Assembly (NCBI GenBank): GCA_051881355.1
Contig: JBJEPS010000057.1
Coordinates: 1 to 52,283 of the forward strand
From: Fimenecus sp051881355
Lineage (GTDB): Bacteria > Bacillota > Clostridia > Oscillospirales > Acutalibacteraceae
Direction of reading: 5' to 3'
Length of the DNA stretch: 52,283 bases
Shown in pieces: positions 49,547 to 52,283 of this stretch (positions are counted from its first letter, which is position 1; each line of letters opens with the position of its first letter). The notes below the pieces were generated by a model that searched no databases, had not been told where the DNA came from, and worked only from the letters and a program-made list of their open reading frames with translations. Made by a program: the position numbers and the translations under genes.

Positions 49547-49551
49547 GTCAA
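49523..49551 (-). promoter_or_regulatory. sigma-A promoter of csoR-copA
   Basis: On the minus strand a perfect TTGACA (49546-49551), a 17-base spacer and TATTAT (49523-49528). Confidence 0.82.
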
Positions 49552-49594
49552 TCCTATATGAAAATTAAAAATGAAATTCCGTAAAAACTAAATC

Positions 49595-49623
49595 TTGCAA
49601 ATATAACTGCTTTTTGCTATAAT
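49595..49623 (+). promoter_or_regulatory. promoter of tRNA-Leu
   Basis: TTGCAA at 49595-49600, a 17-base spacer and a perfect TATAAT at 49618-49623, 11 bases before the mature tRNA 5' end. Confidence 0.82.
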
Positions 49624-49634
49624 ATCTGCAATAT

Positions 49635-49719
49635 GCGGGTATGGTGGAATTGGCAGACACGCAAGATTTAGGATCTTGTGCCGAAAGGTGTACAGGTTCG
49701 ACCCCTGCTACCCGCACCA
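49635..49719 (+). tRNA. tRNA-Leu (anticodon TAG)
   Basis: A class II tRNA of 85 bases. The acceptor stem is GCGGGTA/TACCCGC with discriminator A and an encoded CCA. The anticodon arm CAAGA-TTTAGGA-TCTTG gives anticodon TAG (reads CUA). A long variable arm (TGCCGAAAGGTG region) and the T arm with GGTTCGACCCC are present. Confidence 0.95.
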
Positions 49720-49760
49720 AAACAAAAATCCGTTCTTGATAGAGGACGGATTTTTGTTTT
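49719..49760 (+). terminator. terminator after tRNA-Leu
   Basis: The 15-bp perfect stem AAAACAAAAATCCGT/ACGGATTTTTGTTTT has a 12-base loop and is rich in T on the 3' side. Confidence 0.88.
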
Positions 49761-49772
49761 GTATACTTCATT

Positions 49773-49839
49773 TTTCATTATTCATTCAATCGGATTTTCA
49801 TAATGCATAATGAAGACGCTTCGCTAATGAATATTGAAA
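49773..49839. repeat. small palindromic element (MITE- or REP-like)
   Basis: A 67-base AT-rich element bounded by inverted repeats TTTCATTATTCATT and AATGAATATTGAAA (13 of 14 pairs). Inside it is a second inverted pair (TTCAT/ATGAA) and a short GAAG-ACG-CTTC stem. It lies in the gap between tRNA-Leu and the GH2 gene. Only one copy is seen in this window, so the repeat nature is not proven. Confidence 0.45.
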
Positions 49840-49968
49840 TTTAGGCTTTTGCTACGAAAGCGATTATAATTTATCCTTTTGCATATTTTCTGTTAACAGT
49901 AGATTTTTTCCGTGAATTATGCTACACTGTGTATAACAGTTTAAAATCTTAAACGGAGGGAAAACGAT

Positions 49969-51720
49969 ATGTCTATGCGCTCCATATTTACGGACAAGGT
50001 GGATAAAACCTGCCCCTTGCCTGAATATCCGCGTCCGCAGTTGGTGCGGGAGAATTGGCTGAATTTAAACGGTGAATTTGACTATGCTGTTTTGCCGCGA
50101 GCAGAAAAATGGGCGGAAAACTATGACGGTAAAATTTTAGTACCCTTTGCAATAGAAAGTATGCTGTCCGGTGTTGAAAAACCATTGTATCCGAGCGACC
50201 GACTGTGGTATCGAAAAGGATTTACTATTCCCGAAACCATGCTGGGTAAACACATTTTGCTGCACTTCGGCGCGGTTGATTGGCAGTGTAAAGTTTATAT
50301 TAACCATACGCTTGCAGGTACGCATTCGGGTGGTTACTGCGCATTTTCCATAGACATTACTGCGTATTTGCAGGACGGCGAAAATGAATTGGTCGTTTGC
50401 GTGTATGACCCGACCGATGCGGGCTGGCAGCAGCGCGGTAAGCAGGTAATTAAGACGCACGGCTTTTGGTATACCGCAACTTCCGGCATTTGGCAGACGG
50501 TTTGGTTGGAGGCTGTGCCGGAAGTCTATGTGACCAAACTGCGTTTTTTACCGGATATTGATAAAGAGATTATTTCTCTGTCTACCGAATTGAATACAGA
50601 AGCAGAAGTTGAGCTTTTTGCTACGGTATCTTTTCAAGGGGAAACCGTATTTTCCGATGCGATCAAGTCTAATGCGGAAATCGCACTGCCAAACGCAAAA
50701 CTGTGGAGTCCCGAAGCGCCGAATTTATATGATGTCGCGTTAGAAGTGCGCCAAAACGGCAAAACGGTGGATACCGTGACAAGTTATTTCGGTATGCGCA
50801 AATTCAATATTGCCAAGGATGAGTTCGGCGTTGTGCGGCTGTTTTTAAACAACAAGCCATATTTTCAACGTGGACTTTTGGATCAAGGATATTGGCCTGA
50901 CGGTGGCATGACCCCGCCGACAGACGAAGCCATGATTTTTGATATTGCCGAAATGAAGCGCTTAGGCTTTAATATGCTGCGGAAGCATATCAAAATTGAG
51001 CCTTTGCGTTGGTATTACCATTGCGATCGTTTGGGAATGCTGGTTTGGCAGGACATGATGAGCGGCGGCAAGTATATCGGCGATTTTTATGCGGGCTTTT
51101 TGCCGAATATCGGTATTCTACATGTGAAAGACGATAAATATAAAGTTTTCAGCCGCAGTGAGAAAAAATGGCGGGACGACTATAAGCGTGAGCTTTCCGA
51201 AATGGTGGATTTGCTGTATAATACGGTTTCCTTATATGCTTGGGTGCCGTTTAATGAGGCATGGGGACAGTTTGACGCGCTGAAAATCTGTGAATATGTG
51301 CGCCATATGGACAATAGCCGTGTGGTGGACCACGCCAGCGGTTGGTATGACCAAGGTGGCGGGGATATTCAAAGTATGCATAAGTATATTTTGCCGATTC
51401 GCATGCGGAAACTCGATGACCGCGCATTTGTTATTACTGAATTCGGCGGCTATTCGCAAAAAGAAACAGGACATATGTGGAATCCGCAAAAAGCGTTTGG
51501 TTACCTAATGTTTAAGGATAAGGCATCTTTGTCAGCCGCCTATGAAAAACTGCATAAAAAACAGGTCTTTCCGCTGATTGAAAAGGGCTTGAGCGGCACG
51601 ATTTATACACAGGTGTCTGATGTGGAAAATGAAGTCAACGGCATATTTACCTATGATCGCGCCGTATTAAAACCGGACGAAAAAACGGTGATTGCTGTTA
51701 ACAAGCTGATGCAGTATTAA
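49969..51720 (+). CDS. glycoside hydrolase family 2 enzyme (beta-galactosidase/glucuronidase-like)
   Basis: A compact GH2 enzyme of 583 residues, without signal peptide, so cytosolic. The sugar-binding domain starts YPRPQLVRENWLNLNGEFDY and contains DWQCKVYINHTLAGTHSGGY. An Ig-like domain follows, then the catalytic barrel. The acid/base Glu is in WVPFNEAWGQF (about 429) and the nucleophile Glu in FVITEFGGYS (about 491). It is shorter than the usual beta-galactosidase and ends soon after the barrel. Start 49969 (or ATG at 49975) follows GGAGGG. A WYL-type regulator gene follows after 14 bases. The exact substrate is unknown. Confidence 0.88.
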   Translation: MSMRSIFTDKVDKTCPLPEYPRPQLVRENWLNLNGEFDYAVLPRAEKWAENYDGKILVPFAIESMLSGVEKPLYPSDRLWYRKGFTIPETMLGKHILLHFGAVDWQCKVYINHTLAGTHSGGYCAFSIDITAYLQDGENELVVCVYDPTDAGWQQRGKQVIKTHGFWYTATSGIWQTVWLEAVPEVYVTKLRFLPDIDKEIISLSTELNTEAEVELFATVSFQGETVFSDAIKSNAEIALPNAKLWSPEAPNLYDVALEVRQNGKTVDTVTSYFGMRKFNIAKDEFGVVRLFLNNKPYFQRGLLDQGYWPDGGMTPPTDEAMIFDIAEMKRLGFNMLRKHIKIEPLRWYYHCDRLGMLVWQDMMSGGKYIGDFYAGFLPNIGILHVKDDKYKVFSRSEKKWRDDYKRELSEMVDLLYNTVSLYAWVPFNEAWGQFDALKICEYVRHMDNSRVVDHASGWYDQGGGDIQSMHKYILPIRMRKLDDRAFVITEFGGYSQKETGHMWNPQKAFGYLMFKDKASLSAAYEKLHKKQVFPLIEKGLSGTIYTQVSDVENEVNGIFTYDRAVLKPDEKTVIAVNKLMQY

Positions 51721-51734
51721 AGGGGCGCTATTTC

Positions 51735-52283
51735 GTGGATACGCAAAAGGTTAAACTGAATCAGAAGATCAAACTGTTGTTCGTTTTAGATTTGTTGGTG
51801 CATGAGAGCGATGAAAACAATCCGGTGGACATCGAGCAGATTTTGCTGTACCTAAAGAATCATGGGATTGTTTGTGAGCGTAAATCCGTTTATAATGACA
51901 TCAGCATTTTAAAAGAATTCGGATATGATATTTTACATACCAAAACACCGAAAAACGGATACTTTTTAGCGTCCCGCGATTTTGAGGAGGCGGAAATCCG
52001 TCTGCTTTGTGACGCTGTGCAGGCTGCGAATTTTATTTCGCCGAAAAAGAGCGCACAGCTTTGCGAAAAAATCTTAAAGTTGCTGAGCAGTGCGCAGGCA
52101 AAAGAAATCAAAGGACAAGTGTATGTAGAAAACCGCACAAAATCCACAAATGAATCCATCTATTACAATGTTGACAAGCTTAACCGTGCCATTCGGCGGG
52201 GGAGAAAGGTCTCCCTTGTTTATCGCCGGCGCATGATTACCGAGCAAAGTGCAGTTGAATTTGAGGAGAAAACACATATTTTA
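51735..52283 (+). CDS. WYL-domain transcriptional regulator (partial, cut by the window end)
   Basis: An open frame of 183 codons runs from a GTG at 51735 to the right edge. AGGGG at 51721-51725 precedes it. The N-terminal part (NQKIKLLFVLDLLVHESDEN, CERKSVYNDISILKEFGYDI) is a winged helix of the DeoR/HTH-11 kind. NGYFLASRDFEEAEIRLLCDAVQAA leads into the linker, and the sequence near the edge (NVDKLNRAIRRGRKVSLVYR) is the beginning of a WYL domain. It lies 14 bases after the GH2 gene, so it may regulate it. The rest of the gene is not in the window. Confidence 0.87.
   Translation, partial: MDTQKVKLNQKIKLLFVLDLLVHESDENNPVDIEQILLYLKNHGIVCERKSVYNDISILKEFGYDILHTKTPKNGYFLASRDFEEAEIRLLCDAVQAANFISPKKSAQLCEKILKLLSSAQAKEIKGQVYVENRTKSTNESIYYNVDKLNRAIRRGRKVSLVYRRRMITEQSAVEFEEKTHIL

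Overview
The window looks like a chromosomal segment of a low-to-mid GC Firmicute of class Clostridia, probably an Oscillospirales/Ruminococcaceae-type anaerobe. The reasons are strong AGGAGG ribosome binding sites, sigma-A promoters with 17-bp spacers, the gene orders lepB-rbgA-rnhB-yraN and tig-clpP-clpX, and the presence of KtrAB, CsoR, DUF1540 and ABC-F proteins. This is an inference from gene content; no 16S gene is present. Coding density is high, all complete genes look intact, and no stretch over 300 bases lacks a gene. The longest gap is about 250 bases, after tRNA-Leu. No IS element, prophage or CRISPR array was seen.

Layout. 1-2.9 kb: end of an upstream gene, then the polyamine ABC transporter potBCD. 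3.0-4.8 kb: a small orphan protein and a membrane sugar-1-phosphate transferase. 4.9-9.4 kb: a YkpA/YbiT-type ABC-F ATPase, an orphan PTS-EIIC-like membrane protein, ychF and tRNA-Arg(CCG). 9.5-16.8 kb: an EEP-family phosphatase/nuclease, tandem signal peptidases I, rbgA, rnhB, yraN, an M19 dipeptidase, thrC, a small convergent DUF1540 gene and a metallophosphoesterase. 16.9-20.3 kb: trigger factor, clpP, clpX. 20.4-26.2 kb: an MFS carrier, then an LCP-like protein, a secreted transglutaminase-like protein and the folate genes folE-folP-folB-folK. 26.3-33.4 kb (minus strand): a PrsA-like foldase, a second ABC-F, KtrA/KtrB potassium uptake and a split ThrE exporter.

33.5-44.1 kb is a surface-polysaccharide locus: UDP-galactopyranose mutase, four GT2 and one GT4 glycosyltransferases, a Wzy-like polymerase and a GH2 beta-mannosidase. 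It has no flippase or priming enzyme of its own. The priming transferase at 3.4 kb could serve it.

44.1-49.6 kb is a two-metal efflux island with two convergent operons sharing one terminator hairpin. On the plus strand is an SmtB/CadC-type zinc sensor with a two-site operator, a free HMA metal-binding protein and a Zn/Cd P1B-ATPase. On the minus strand is CsoR with two GC-tract operators, then a Cu(I) ATPase whose reading frame runs without a stop into a C-terminal CopZ-like domain. That domain carries its own perfect ribosome binding site and ATG. This gene inside a gene is the most interesting feature of the window. The right end has tRNA-Leu(TAG), a small palindromic repeat, a compact GH2 glycosidase and the start of a WYL-domain regulator cut by the window edge.
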